Assembly: GCF_001909285.1 (NCBI RefSeq)
Contig: NZ_MRSV01000001.1
Span: 1,661,680-1,725,679 of the forward strand
Reading direction: 5' to 3'
Length of the DNA stretch: 64,000 nt
From: Exiguobacterium profundum
Lineage (GTDB): Bacteria; Bacillota; Bacilli; Exiguobacteriales; Exiguobacteriaceae
The position numbers were made by a program, and so were the translations under genes. This document shows, piece after piece, positions 1 to 8,436 of this stretch (positions are counted from its first letter, which is position 1; the number at the start of each line of letters is the position of its first letter). Below the pieces are notes generated by a model. That model did no database searches. It was not told the origin of the DNA and saw nothing but the letters and a program-made list of their open reading frames with translations.

Positions 1-1
1 G

Positions 2-256
2 GTCTTTATCCTTGGTGGTCTGATCTTTGCGATGATTTGGGCACAGATTGCCTGGAACCGTTTCTGGGGATGGGACCCGAAAGAAGTTTGGGCCCTCATC
101 ACGATGCTGATCTATATTTACTACTTGCATATGCGCATTCAGCGTGGCTGGACAGGAACGAAAGCGGCCTGGTTATGTGTCGGTGGATTTGCCATCATCA
201 TGTTCAACCTCGTCTTCGTCAACCTGGTCATTGCCGGTCTGCATTCGTATGCCTGA
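2..256 (+). CDS. resC: ResC/CcsA-type cytochrome c biogenesis protein, C-terminal part
   Basis: Only the last 84 codons lie in the window; the reading frame is open from base 2. The fragment is hydrophobic and carries the [11 protein letters not shown] segment, the Trp-rich signature of the CcsA/ResC haem-handling family, followed by transmembrane stretches and a C-terminal HSYA end. These membrane proteins work with ResB to deliver haem to apocytochrome c outside the cell. The next operon encodes ResD-ResE-type proteins, as in the Bacillus resABCDE order, which supports the ResC assignment. The missing N-terminal part means the start cannot be judged. Confidence 0.88.
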   Translation, partial: VFILGGLIFAMIWAQIAWNRFWGWDPKEVWALITMLIYIYYLHMRIQRGWTGTKAAWLCVGGFAIIMFNLVFVNLVIAGLHSYA

Positions 257-257
257 C

Positions 258-290
258 ATAAAAGAAGTCACAATTGTGACTTCTTTTTCA
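258..290 (+). terminator. Intrinsic terminator after resC (26-bp perfect palindrome)
   Basis: Positions 261-286 form a perfect 26-bp palindrome centred on AATT and run into a T-rich tail. As RNA this gives an 11-bp stem with a tetraloop. Its core TCACAATTGTG recurs at 361-371, just before resD. Confidence 0.75.
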
Positions 291-310
291 TTTGGTCCAT
301 CAAATCATCG

Positions 311-340
311 TTGTGAAGCGAAATAATAGAGTGGTATAGT
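311..340 (+). promoter_or_regulatory. Candidate sigma-A promoter for resDE
   Basis: TTGTGA at 311-316 and TATAGT at 335-340 are separated by 18 bp. The transcript would start near 347, leaving a leader of about 70 bases that includes the inverted repeat at 356-378. Confidence 0.5.
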
Positions 341-355
341 TATGGCAGAGAGTGG

Positions 356-378
356 AATGTTCACAATTGTGCAACATT
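356..378. promoter_or_regulatory. Inverted repeat before resD, possible operator
   Basis: Nested dyads share nearly one centre: AATGTT (356-361) with AACATT (373-378), and CACAATTGTG (362-371). It lies just downstream of the predicted transcription start, a usual place for a repressor site. It shares 11 bases with the terminator palindrome at 261-286. It does not match the Rex, Fnr or NsrR consensus I know, so the binding protein is unknown. Confidence 0.4.
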
Positions 379-416
379 CGCTACAACTCGTAATGGGTCT
401 TAGGAGGGTTTCAGGT

Positions 417-1133
417 ATGGCTGATAAAACGAAGATTTTAGTAGTCGACGACGAGGAGAGAATTCGCCGACTTTTGAAAATGTACTTAGAACGTGAACAG
501 TATGTGATTGAAGAAGCGGTCAATGGCGAAGAAGCGCTCGCGCTTGCCCTTGATAACGAATACGACGTGATCTTGCTTGATTTGATGATGCCAAAGATGG
601 ATGGGGTTGAAGTATGTACAGAACTCCGGAAGACGAAAGCGACTCCGGTCATCATGCTCACGGCGAAAGGTGAAGAAATCGACCGTGTCCAAGGATTCGA
701 AGTCGGGGCGGATGATTATATCGTCAAGCCGTTCAGTCCGCGTGAAGTCGTGCTCCGCGTCAAAGCATTGCTTCGCCGCTCTGGTTCGACGAAGTTCATG
801 CACACGAGTGAGAAGTCGAAGGATTTGATCGTCTTCCCACATCTGACAATCGATAATGATGCACACCGCGTCACGGTGGACGGCGAGGAAATCGCCCTCA
901 CACCAAAAGAATATGAGTTATTGTTCTTCCTCGCAAAACAGGTGGATAAAGTCTTTTCACGAGAGCAGTTGTTAAAAGAAGTATGGAACTACGAATTTTT
1001 CGGAGACCTTCGGACCGTCGATACGCATGTGAAACGTCTTCGTGAGAAATTGAATCGTGTCTCACCGGACGCGGCGCATATGATCACGACCGTATGGGGT
1101 GTCGGGTACAAGTTCGAAGCTGCCAGTGAATGA
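417..1133 (+). CDS. resD: ResD-like response regulator (OmpR/PhoB family)
   Basis: 238 residues. The N-terminal receiver domain (about 6-120) shows the acidic pair DD (11-12), the phospho-acceptor D55 in VILLD, the TA switch residue and the conserved K of VKPFSPRE. A winged-helix DNA-binding domain follows (about 140-232) with the RTVDTHVKRLREKL recognition helix. I chose the ATG at 417 because AGGAGGG sits at 402-408; an upstream in-frame ATG at 342 has no ribosome site and falls in the promoter. The gene overlaps resE by ATGA, so the pair is translationally coupled. The ResD name rests on the adjoining ResC gene and overall resemblance; in Bacillus ResD activates respiration genes under low oxygen. 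Confidence 0.88.
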   Translation: MADKTKILVVDDEERIRRLLKMYLEREQYVIEEAVNGEEALALALDNEYDVILLDLMMPKMDGVEVCTELRKTKATPVIMLTAKGEEIDRVQGFEVGADDYIVKPFSPREVVLRVKALLRRSGSTKFMHTSEKSKDLIVFPHLTIDNDAHRVTVDGEEIALTPKEYELLFFLAKQVDKVFSREQLLKEVWNYEFFGDLRTVDTHVKRLREKLNRVSPDAAHMITTVWGVGYKFEAASE

Positions 1134-2839
1134 TGATTCGTCGAAACAGCATCGTCACGAAACTGTGGCTGACGATTCTCGTTTTGGTCAGTGTCATCTT
1201 ATTCATCGTCTCGGTGTTGATGCTTGAATTTTTTAATTCCTTTCATATCGACCAGGAACGAGGCCATCTTGCCAAGCTCGGTGGACAGGTCCAATCGGTT
1301 TTGTTGAATGAAGGTGACACGTCCCAGACGATTGATCAAATCATCGAAGTGTACGGGGCTAACTATATCTTAGAGAACGGGACGACCCGATCGAATTTTG
1401 GAAATCAAGTGGATGGTTTGATGGTGGAACTTGAACGACAGGATTGGGAAACCTATCAGGCGGTCGGTGAGACGGCCATCGGGAATTTCTCATCTTTTGA
1501 CGACCAGGCCGCACTAGCGTATCGGACGACCTTCTCCTTATCGACAGGACAGTATACGCTCTACCTGCTCGAACCGCTCGATGCGATCTCGAGTGCGAAC
1601 GCGGGAGCACGGACCATCATTCTTTGGACCGTCGCTTCGGCCATCATCGTCACGACCGTCTTCGCTTTCTTCTTGTCGACACGAATCACGGCACCGCTCC
1701 GAGCGATGCGGGATGCAGTCAATAAGACGGGAGAGGGGCAATTTGATTTGCGTTTGGAGACGAAGACACGGGATGAGATTGGAGAACTCGCTGCTTCTTT
1801 CAACGCAATGAGCAGTCAGCTTTCGAAGTATGTGAATGCCCTTGACCGGGAACGGCTGCAACTTGCGTCGATTCTTCGTTCGATGGCAGACGGTGTCATT
1901 ACACTCGATCGTCATGCGAACGTGATTGTCACGAACCCGCAAGCGAGTCCATTACTTCAAGATGGGCAACCACATGAAGTCGTATTGTCTCTTTATGAGG
2001 AAGTGATGGAGGGGACGTCTGAAAAGACGATCGAAGTGAAACAGGATGAGCGGTACTATACACTGACAGTCACACCACTAGTCGGAGAAGACGATTTCGA
2101 GGGTGCTGTCGTTGTCATCCGGGATACGTCAGAAAGTCATCGACTCGATAAGATGCGGACCGATTTTGTGGCGAACATTAGCCATGAACTCCGGACACCG
2201 CTCGTGACGCTTCAAGGGTATTCAGAGGCAATCATCGATGGCATCACTGAGAGTGACGAGGCGACGAAAGAGTTCGCCTCCATCATCTATGATGAATCGC
2301 TCCGCTTGGCAAGACTCGTCAATGATTTGTTGGATTTGGCACGCATCGAATCGGGTAAAGAGACGATGCATTTCACTTCGTTTGATATCGGTGATTTCTT
2401 GCCCCGAGTCATGCGAAAGTTCAATCAAATGGCATCTGAAAAAGAGATTCGTTTACAGACCGACGCCCCGCACCGTCTCATCGAGGCGGATGGCGATCGT
2501 CTCGAGCAAGTGTTCACCAACTTGATTGGCAATGCTATCGCGCATACCGATTCTGGAGAAATTCGGATTGAGGCCACAGAAGAGACGGACGGGCTACGGA
2601 TTCAGTTGACGGATACAGGTCATGGAATTCCAAAAGAGGATTTGCCGTTCGTTTTCGAGCGATTCTATAAAGCCGATAAAGCCCGGACCAGTGGTTCGAA
2701 GACAGGGACAGGCATCGGACTCGCGATCGTGAAGAATGTGGTCGATGCCCATCACGGAAAAGTGAGCGTATCGAGTACACTCGGGGTCGGAACCACCTTC
2801 GAGATTTACTTACCATTTGAACAACCACACAACTCGTAA
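1130..2839 (+). CDS. resE: ResE-like sensor histidine kinase
   Basis: 569 residues. Order of parts: transmembrane helix about 12-35, extracytoplasmic sensor segment, second helix about 160-180, HAMP domain, PAS-like region (about 245-345), HisKA with the H-box NISHELRTP (phospho-acceptor H352), and HATPase_c with N-box N468, DTGHGI (from D495) and the GTGIGLAIV loop. This is the full layout of a membrane kinase that phosphorylates the upstream ResD protein. Length is close to Bacillus ResE. It overlaps resD by four bases. The ligand or redox cue cannot be read from the sequence. Confidence 0.87.
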   Translation: MMIRRNSIVTKLWLTILVLVSVILFIVSVLMLEFFNSFHIDQERGHLAKLGGQVQSVLLNEGDTSQTIDQIIEVYGANYILENGTTRSNFGNQVDGLMVELERQDWETYQAVGETAIGNFSSFDDQAALAYRTTFSLSTGQYTLYLLEPLDAISSANAGARTIILWTVASAIIVTTVFAFFLSTRITAPLRAMRDAVNKTGEGQFDLRLETKTRDEIGELAASFNAMSSQLSKYVNALDRERLQLASILRSMADGVITLDRHANVIVTNPQASPLLQDGQPHEVVLSLYEEVMEGTSEKTIEVKQDERYYTLTVTPLVGEDDFEGAVVVIRDTSESHRLDKMRTDFVANISHELRTPLVTLQGYSEAIIDGITESDEATKEFASIIYDESLRLARLVNDLLDLARIESGKETMHFTSFDIGDFLPRVMRKFNQMASEKEIRLQTDAPHRLIEADGDRLEQVFTNLIGNAIAHTDSGEIRIEATEETDGLRIQLTDTGHGIPKEDLPFVFERFYKADKARTSGSKTGTGIGLAIVKNVVDAHHGKVSVSSTLGVGTTFEIYLPFEQPHNS

Positions 2840-2870
2840 TGGTGACTCGCTTGAGTCACCATTTGTGGCA
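2838..2870 (+). terminator. Hairpin after resE
   Basis: AATGGTGACTC (2838-2848) pairs with GAGTCACCATT (2853-2863) around a GCTT loop, overlapping the resE stop. The T-tract after it is short, so termination may be partial. Confidence 0.6.
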
Positions 2871-2888
2871 TTTTAAGGGGGGAGTCGA

Positions 2889-3440
2889 ATGAAACGTTAT
2901 ACACGAACGGGCGACAAGGGTGAAACATCATTAATCGGTAGTCGTGTCGAGAAATCCCATCCTCAGATTGAAGCGATGGGTCATCTCGATGAGTTGAATA
3001 GTCAGATTGGACTCGCCATCGCGCATCAAGAGGATGAGACGCTCCGAATACAGCTGACGAAGATTCAGCACGACTTGTTCGACCTCGGATCGGAGCTGAT
3101 GTATGCTGAGGCACCGCCAAAAATGGTCGATTTGTCAATCGTGACGGAACTAGAACGATGGATGGATGAGTGGGAGGAGTCCTGTCCAGAACTTGTGCGC
3201 TTCATCCTTCCGGGCGGCAGCGTTGCCGCAGCTAGCTTACATGTGGCTCGTGCCGTCTGTCGACGGGTCGAGCGTGACTTAGCGGCTCTCGGAGTCGCAG
3301 ACCGGCAATTGCCTTACTTTAACCGCTTGAGTGATTATTTATTTACGGTTGCCCGTTACGCGAACGTCGTGGCAGGGGTGCCGGATCAAGAATATGCGCG
3401 CGGCGCTGCCGTGTTTCAACAAAAAAGAAAAAAGGAGTGA
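2889..3440 (+). CDS. Cob(I)alamin adenosyltransferase, PduO type
   Basis: 183 residues. The start reads MKRYTRTGDKGETSLIGS, the nucleotide-binding N-terminus of PduO-type ATP:cob(I)alamin adenosyltransferases, and the conserved helix with RRVERDLAAL lies near 135-145. The enzyme transfers the adenosyl group of ATP to cob(I)alamin to make coenzyme B12. Length matches the family. A strong AAGGGGGG ribosome site precedes the ATG. No cobalamin riboswitch fits in the 50-base gap upstream. It sits seven bases before the M16 peptidase genes but has no obvious functional link with them. Bacillus YvqK is the likely equivalent. Confidence 0.9.
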   Translation: MKRYTRTGDKGETSLIGSRVEKSHPQIEAMGHLDELNSQIGLAIAHQEDETLRIQLTKIQHDLFDLGSELMYAEAPPKMVDLSIVTELERWMDEWEESCPELVRFILPGGSVAAASLHVARAVCRRVERDLAALGVADRQLPYFNRLSDYLFTVARYANVVAGVPDQEYARGAAVFQQKRKKE

Positions 3441-3447
3441 TCGGCAG

Positions 3448-4686
3448 ATGAAAGGAATCGAACAGTTCCAACATCAATTGCACTACTCGGTCTATCCGAC
3501 CAAAAAATTTAAAACGACGACTTGTCTCGTGTCATTCGCCGCTCCATTATCGGCGGAGACGGTCGCAGATCGGGCATTGCTCCCGTTCATTATGGAGAAA
3601 TCGACGGCAACGTATCCATCCATTGAGTTATTTCACACACCGCTAGAGGAGTTGTATGACACAAACTTATATGCTGGTGCATCTAAGATCGGAAAGGAGC
3701 ACGTCATCCAATTCCAACTCGAAGTCGTCAACGATCATCTTGTCGGAGAAGACGTATTGAGTCAGGCAATCGAGTTACTCGAAGACGTTCTCCTTCGTCC
3801 GAACGCATACGATGGGGCGTTCCAGCCACTCATCGTCGAGCAGGAACGTCGATTGCAACGTCAGCGTATCGAATCGGTCTATGATGACAAAATGCGTTTC
3901 GCCCAACAGCGTCTACAAGAAATGCTCGGAGGAGAACTTGCGATTCCGTCACTCGGTACGCTTGAGCAACTCGACCATGTCACACCGAAATCATTGTATG
4001 CGGCATATCAATCGATGATTCAACATGACCGTGTGGACATCTATGTTGTCGGGGATGTCAATCGTGAGCAAGTCGAACAGGCTTTCAATCCATTGGAATC
4101 CCTTGGGACACGTCGACCACGCCTGTTACCAGAAGCGAGTCGAGGAGAGTTCAAGCGTTTGGAAGAACACCAAGACATTAAACAAAGCAAGCTCCATCTC
4201 GCTTATTCACTCAATGTCGACCCAAGAACGGAAGCAGCGATTCGTATGCAAGTCGTGAATGGATTGTTCGGAGGATTCCCTCACTCGAAACTGTTCATGA
4301 ACGTGCGTGAAAAAGAGAGCCTGGCGTACTATGCCGCTTCACAATACAGTTCCCTCAGTCGGAAGTTGTTCGTCTATGCCGGCATCGATGCGACAAAAAA
4401 ACAAAAAACCGAACAGATCATCGAAGAGCAATTGAACGCTTTACAAGCGGGCGAGTTTGAGGATGAGACGTTGCAACAGACGAAAGAGTTGTTGTTCCAT
4501 CAACGTCGACAACTTGGAGACAGTCCACGTCAATTGATTGCTTGGATGAGTGGAGCAGACGTTCGTCCGTTCTCGTTAGACGAAGAGATGGCAATCATTG
4601 AAAACACGACACGAGATCATGTCGTTGCGCTTGCGAAAGAAATGGAACTCGAAGCGGTTTATTGCTTGAAAGGAGGAGAAGCATGA
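3448..4686 (+). CDS. ymfF: M16-like peptidase homologue, non-catalytic (YmfF-like)
   Basis: 412 residues from the ATG at 3448, which has AAAGGAG at 3431-3437; a longer frame opening at 3331 overlaps the previous gene and is rejected. The protein has the fold signature of an M16 metallopeptidase (two repeats, YAASQYSSLSRKLFVYAGID near 300) but lacks the HxxEH zinc motif at the expected N-terminal position. It overlaps the next gene, which does have HxxEH, by ATGA. Such inactive/active pairs form M16B heterodimers. Substrate unknown; Bacillus YmfF/YmfH is the direct counterpart by gene order. Confidence 0.82.
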   Translation: MKGIEQFQHQLHYSVYPTKKFKTTTCLVSFAAPLSAETVADRALLPFIMEKSTATYPSIELFHTPLEELYDTNLYAGASKIGKEHVIQFQLEVVNDHLVGEDVLSQAIELLEDVLLRPNAYDGAFQPLIVEQERRLQRQRIESVYDDKMRFAQQRLQEMLGGELAIPSLGTLEQLDHVTPKSLYAAYQSMIQHDRVDIYVVGDVNREQVEQAFNPLESLGTRRPRLLPEASRGEFKRLEEHQDIKQSKLHLAYSLNVDPRTEAAIRMQVVNGLFGGFPHSKLFMNVREKESLAYYAASQYSSLSRKLFVYAGIDATKKQKTEQIIEEQLNALQAGEFEDETLQQTKELLFHQRRQLGDSPRQLIAWMSGADVRPFSLDEEMAIIENTTRDHVVALAKEMELEAVYCLKGGEA

Positions 4687-5942
4687 AATTAGACTTTCCT
4701 AACGTCGGAGAGACGTTACATCATCACGTTCTCGACAATGGCCTCTCCGTTTACTTGTTGAAAAAGACTGGATATGAAAAAACATTCGCGACGTTCACGA
4801 CTAAATATGGATCGATTGACCGACGCTTCAAACTAGAAGACTGGATCGAGGTTCCTGATGGTATCGCACATTTCTTAGAACATAAGATGTTCGAGAAAGA
4901 AGATGGTGACGTCTTCCAACAATTCGGTCGTCAAGGAGCGTCAGCGAACGCTTTCACTTCCTTCACACGGACGGCTTATTTGTTCGGTGCCACGTCCAAG
5001 ATTTCGGAAAACGTACAAACGCTACTTGATTTCGTCCAGACTCCTTATTTTACGAAAGAGTCGGTCGAGAAAGAGAAAGGCATCATCGGTCAAGAAATTC
5101 AAATGTATCAAGACAATCCGGGATGGCGCTTGTATTTTGGTTTAATTGAGGCGATGTACGAGACACATCCCGTCAAGATTGATATCGCAGGTACAATCGA
5201 ATCGATTTCAAAGATCACGGCGGAAGACTTGTACACCTGTCATCAAGCGTTCTATCATCCGAGCAACATGGCATTGTTCGTCGTCGGGAACATCGAACCG
5301 GATGAGATGCTTGCGTTGATTCGAGATAACCAAGCAGGTAAATCTTTTGAGACACCACGATTGAGTGCTCGTGAGACAGTATATGAGCCGACCACGGTTC
5401 GTCTGTCAGAACGGGTCATCGAGATGGACGTCTCTGTACCGAAAGTCATGATTGGGTATAAGGATGTACCACAAGCTGGGGAAGCAGGTCTGAAGCAAGA
5501 ATTGACAGTAGAATTGCTCATGCATGCGCTCTTCGACACGACAGCTCCTCTTTATACAGAACTTTATGCTGAAGGATTGATTGACGATGCCTTCTCGTTT
5601 GACTATACGTCAGAGGAAACGTTTGCCTTTGCCGCCTTGTCGATGGAGACGTCGGAAGTAGATGCGTTTGTCGGCCGTGTGACGGAGGCGTTAGAACGTC
5701 CACTTCAGTTGAGTCAAGAGACGCTCGACCGGAAGAAACGCATGATGCAAGGGCAGTTCTTGAAAGCATTGAACTCACCGGAATTCATCGCAAATCAGTT
5801 CTCTCGATATGCACTCAATGATGGGAATTTGTTTGAAATCCCGACTTTGATTGATGCCATCACACTCGACGAACTATACGAAGCATACGAGCGCTTGTTC
5901 CGCCATGAACAACGAACGGTATGCATCGTCAAAAAACCATGA
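4683..5942 (+). CDS. ymfH: M16 family zinc peptidase, catalytic subunit (YmfH-like)
   Basis: 419 residues. The inverted zinc motif HFLEHKMFE near residue 63 gives the HxxEH of the inverzincin M16 family, with the downstream acidic zinc ligand expected in the EKEKGIIGQEIQMYQDN segment. The start at 4683 has GGAGGAG just upstream and overlaps the stop of the non-catalytic partner (ATGA). Predicted cytoplasmic: no signal peptide. Family members cut short peptides inside a closed chamber. The exact job here is not known. Confidence 0.85.
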   Translation: MKLDFPNVGETLHHHVLDNGLSVYLLKKTGYEKTFATFTTKYGSIDRRFKLEDWIEVPDGIAHFLEHKMFEKEDGDVFQQFGRQGASANAFTSFTRTAYLFGATSKISENVQTLLDFVQTPYFTKESVEKEKGIIGQEIQMYQDNPGWRLYFGLIEAMYETHPVKIDIAGTIESISKITAEDLYTCHQAFYHPSNMALFVVGNIEPDEMLALIRDNQAGKSFETPRLSARETVYEPTTVRLSERVIEMDVSVPKVMIGYKDVPQAGEAGLKQELTVELLMHALFDTTAPLYTELYAEGLIDDAFSFDYTSEETFAFAALSMETSEVDAFVGRVTEALERPLQLSQETLDRKKRMMQGQFLKALNSPEFIANQFSRYALNDGNLFEIPTLIDAITLDELYEAYERLFRHEQRTVCIVKKP

Positions 5943-6634
5943 AGACATTGATTGTTGGAGCGAGCGGTACCATCGGACGTGCCGTCTCGCTCGCTTTTCG
6001 TGAAGATGAACTGATTTTGCATGCGAACGAGGGTAGTGAAAAACTCCGTCATTTGATAGATGAAGAGAATCTTTCGGCAGAAATTCTCCCTTGTGACCTA
6101 ACAGACCGTGACGCTGTTGAGTCGTGGGTGCAGGATATGCTGGACATCGACCGAATTGTATATGTGGCCGGACATGCGCTCCATGGTCTCGTCGTCGACC
6201 AGTCGATGGATGAGCTCGACCGGCTGTACGATGTACATGTTCGGGCAATGATCCGACTCATCCAGTCCGTCGTTGCAAGGAAGCCTTACGATCATCACGT
6301 GGATATCGTGATTGTCTCGAGTGTATGGGGAGAGGTCGGTGCGGCGGCTGAGGTGTTTTATTCAACCGTCAAAGCGGCACAGCTCGGCTTCGTCAAGGCG
6401 TTCGCACGAGAAGCCGGACCGTTCAATGTTCGAGTCAATGCGGTGACCCCGGGGTGGATTGATACGCCAATGAATGATACGGTAGAAGAGTCGAAACAAT
6501 CCGTGATCGATGACATTCCACTTGGACGTCTCGGTGCGGCAGAGGACGTGGCCAACACGATCCGTTTCTTGTGCTCACCGGACGCCTCGTATATGACGGG
6601 CACGGTGATACGCGTCGACGGCGGTTGGCAATGA
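5939..6634 (+). CDS. ymfI: Short-chain dehydrogenase/reductase (YmfI-like)
   Basis: 231 residues. Rossmann glycine motif GASGTIG at 7-13, catalytic Ser127/128 in IVSSVW, and Y141-x3-K145 (YSTVK), followed by PGWIDTPM and the C-terminal VDGGW end typical of FabG-like reductases. The ATG at 5939 overlaps the YmfH stop (ATGA); a start 18 bases earlier would lie inside ymfH. The enzyme should reduce or oxidise a carbonyl/alcohol with NAD(P)H. The substrate cannot be read from sequence. The position in the ymf operon is the same as in Bacillus. Confidence 0.85.
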   Translation: MKTLIVGASGTIGRAVSLAFREDELILHANEGSEKLRHLIDEENLSAEILPCDLTDRDAVESWVQDMLDIDRIVYVAGHALHGLVVDQSMDELDRLYDVHVRAMIRLIQSVVARKPYDHHVDIVIVSSVWGEVGAAAEVFYSTVKAAQLGFVKAFAREAGPFNVRVNAVTPGWIDTPMNDTVEESKQSVIDDIPLGRLGAAEDVANTIRFLCSPDASYMTGTVIRVDGGWQ

Positions 6635-6660
6635 TCCGATTCATGTAAATAAACCTGTTC

Positions 6661-6689
6661 TTTTCAATTCTTCTAAAATAATTTAAAAT
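6661..6689 (+). promoter_or_regulatory. Candidate promoter before ymfK
   Basis: TTTTCA at 6661-6666 and TAAAAT at 6684-6689 with a 17-bp spacer in the AT-rich gap between ymfI and ymfK. It would give ymfK-ymfM-pgsA their own start. Confidence 0.4.
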
Positions 6690-6727
6690 AGGCAAGGTAG
6701 CGAACTCGCTCGAAAGGATGGTTGGGG

Positions 6728-7504
6728 ATGGAACATAAATTCGAAGAGTGGTATCTCGAATATGAATTGTGTCAGAATCGACCGGGTATCCTCGGAGACA
6801 TCGCATCTCTCATGGGGATGCTTCAAATCTCCATCGTCACCATCAATGGGGTCGATTTGCAGCGACGGGGAATGTTGCTCAAAGCACCTGCCGCCGATCA
6901 TGTGCATCGACTCGAGCATATTTTAAAGCGGATGGAAGCTATTGCCGTCATCAAGTTGCGCCGTCCGAAGTTACGAGACCGGATTGCAATCCGTCACGGT
7001 CGTTATATCGACCATGATAGTGATGACAAAAAAACGTTTCGCTTCGTCCGTGAAGATTTGGGCATTCTCGTCGATTTCGTTGCGGAACTGATGAAGGAAG
7101 AACGCCATTTGTTAATCGGTGTTCGTGGAAATCCACGCGTCGGAAAGACGGAGTCCATCGTAGCAGCGAGTGTGTGTGCGAACAAACGATGGTTGTTTCT
7201 TTCCTCGACACTGATGAAACAGACCGTTCGGACCTCATTATTTGAAGAGGAACGGGAAGGTGATCACGTATACATAATCGATGGTGCCGTCTCTACCCGA
7301 ACGATGGATGAACGACATCGCCAGCTCATTCGTGAAGTCATGCGGTTGCCGGCCGTGAAAGTCATCGAACACCCTGACCTGTACGTCCGAAACACCGATT
7401 GCGTGTATGAAGACTTTGATTATATTATTGAATTGAGAAACAATCCGGATGAGACGATCATCATCCCACAAGAAACGCATCGTGAGTCAGAATGGTTTGA
7501 ATAA
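6728..7504 (+). CDS. ymfK: YmfK-like protein: ACT-like N-terminus plus P-loop (DUF3388 type)
   Basis: 258 residues from ATG 6728, with GAAAGG at 6712-6717; a TTG at 6722 would sit too close to the ribosome site. The first 75 residues resemble an ACT ligand-binding domain (NRPGILGDIASLMG, 17-30). The second half has an exact Walker A, GNPRVGKT (134-141), then hydrophobic strands with a possible Walker B-like IIDGA near 180. No transmembrane segment. Gene order matches Bacillus ymfK, a gene of unknown function; I recall it as DUF3388. A small-molecule-sensing NTPase is a fair inference, not a demonstrated role. Confidence 0.75.
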   Translation: MEHKFEEWYLEYELCQNRPGILGDIASLMGMLQISIVTINGVDLQRRGMLLKAPAADHVHRLEHILKRMEAIAVIKLRRPKLRDRIAIRHGRYIDHDSDDKKTFRFVREDLGILVDFVAELMKEERHLLIGVRGNPRVGKTESIVAASVCANKRWLFLSSTLMKQTVRTSLFEEEREGDHVYIIDGAVSTRTMDERHRQLIREVMRLPAVKVIEHPDLYVRNTDCVYEDFDYIIELRNNPDETIIIPQETHRESEWFE

Positions 7505-7531
7505 TTATGTGAATGGAAGGTGTGGACCCCT

Positions 7532-8404
7532 GTGACAGAACTAGGGACTTTTTTGAAACAAAATCGTGAGGAGAGCGGATTGACGCTCGACCAAATCCAG
7601 CAGACGACGAAGATTCAAAAGCGCTATATCATCGCAATCGAGGAAGGTGATTACAAAAATCTCCCTGGCTCTTTTTATGCACGGGCGTTCATTAAGACGT
7701 ATGCGGAGTCGCTCGGCCTAGATGTGGATGAATTATACGAGACATATGCAAAAGATTTACCGGTCATCGAGGCACAGCCGTCTGTTCAACTCTCTCGGAA
7801 GAAAACGTATTCGAAGGCTTCCGAGTCGACAAGTCGGGTCTCGAGATGGGTTCCGAAAGTTCTCCTCGTTCTCACGGTCTTCTTGCTCATCACCGCGATT
7901 TATTTCGCAGTGAGAAGCATCGACTTCGGTGGTCAGGATGCAAGTCCTGCCGAACCGCCAAGTTCTGGTGTCACAGTCGACCAGAATGAGGATGTCCCGG
8001 CTGATGAACCGGTCGAGGAGGAACCGACTGAAGAGGAGCCGACCGAAGAAGAACCGCCAGCGGAATCTGGTCCGATTGCGGTGAAGGAGTCGAATGGGGC
8101 AGATATCACTTATGAACTCGCGACGAACGAGAAACTGTCGACCGAGATTTATGTGAAGGAGTCACCTGCCTCTTACGTGGGTGTTCGTGATACGTCGTTA
8201 GAAGGAGCCTTTCTCGCACCGGAATATCCGAACCAGTCGAAACAGAATCCGATTGTCATTGAAGATGCCGAGACGGACACATTGCGTATTCGAATCGGAC
8301 TCATCGCAGGCGTTGAGAAAATCGTCGTCAACGGTCGTGAGCTCGAGCTTCAAGAGTCTCCGGTCACACAAAATATTTTTGTAAAGAGAGTCGACGCCGA
8401 ATAA
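7532..8404 (+). CDS. ymfM: RodZ-like helix-turn-helix membrane protein (YmfM-like)
   Basis: 290 residues from GTG 7532, giving the usual family start TELGTFLKQNREESG; an earlier GTG at 7520 overlaps the GGAAGG ribosome site. Parts: HTH_25 domain (about 1-70), positively charged linker, one transmembrane helix (about 108-130), an acidic Pro/Glu tract with repeated PTEEE units (about 150-185) that spans the wall side, and a C-terminal DUF4115-type beta domain. RodZ proteins link MreB filaments to the cell-wall elongation machinery. The PTEEE units are encoded by near-identical 15-base repeats around 8020-8065, so repeat number may vary between strains. Confidence 0.82.
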   Translation: MTELGTFLKQNREESGLTLDQIQQTTKIQKRYIIAIEEGDYKNLPGSFYARAFIKTYAESLGLDVDELYETYAKDLPVIEAQPSVQLSRKKTYSKASESTSRVSRWVPKVLLVLTVFLLITAIYFAVRSIDFGGQDASPAEPPSSGVTVDQNEDVPADEPVEEEPTEEEPTEEEPPAESGPIAVKESNGADITYELATNEKLSTEIYVKESPASYVGVRDTSLEGAFLAPEYPNQSKQNPIVIEDAETDTLRIRIGLIAGVEKIVVNGRELELQESPVTQNIFVKRVDAE

Positions 8405-8436
8405 GTCGACTCTCCTTCTAAGAGGAGGCGTTCTAT

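Noticed and set aside
311-416. resD starting at the ATG at 342
   Set aside because: No ribosome site; the region is the promoter and operator-like dyad, and ATG 417 has AGGAGGG.
2841-2888. Cobalamin riboswitch before the adenosyltransferase gene
   Set aside because: The gap is under 50 bases and holds only a hairpin; a B12 riboswitch needs about 200 bases.
8020-8065. Short tandem repeats, considered as a CRISPR or minisatellite
   Set aside because: They encode the PTEEE spacer of the RodZ-like protein, with no spacers of CRISPR length.
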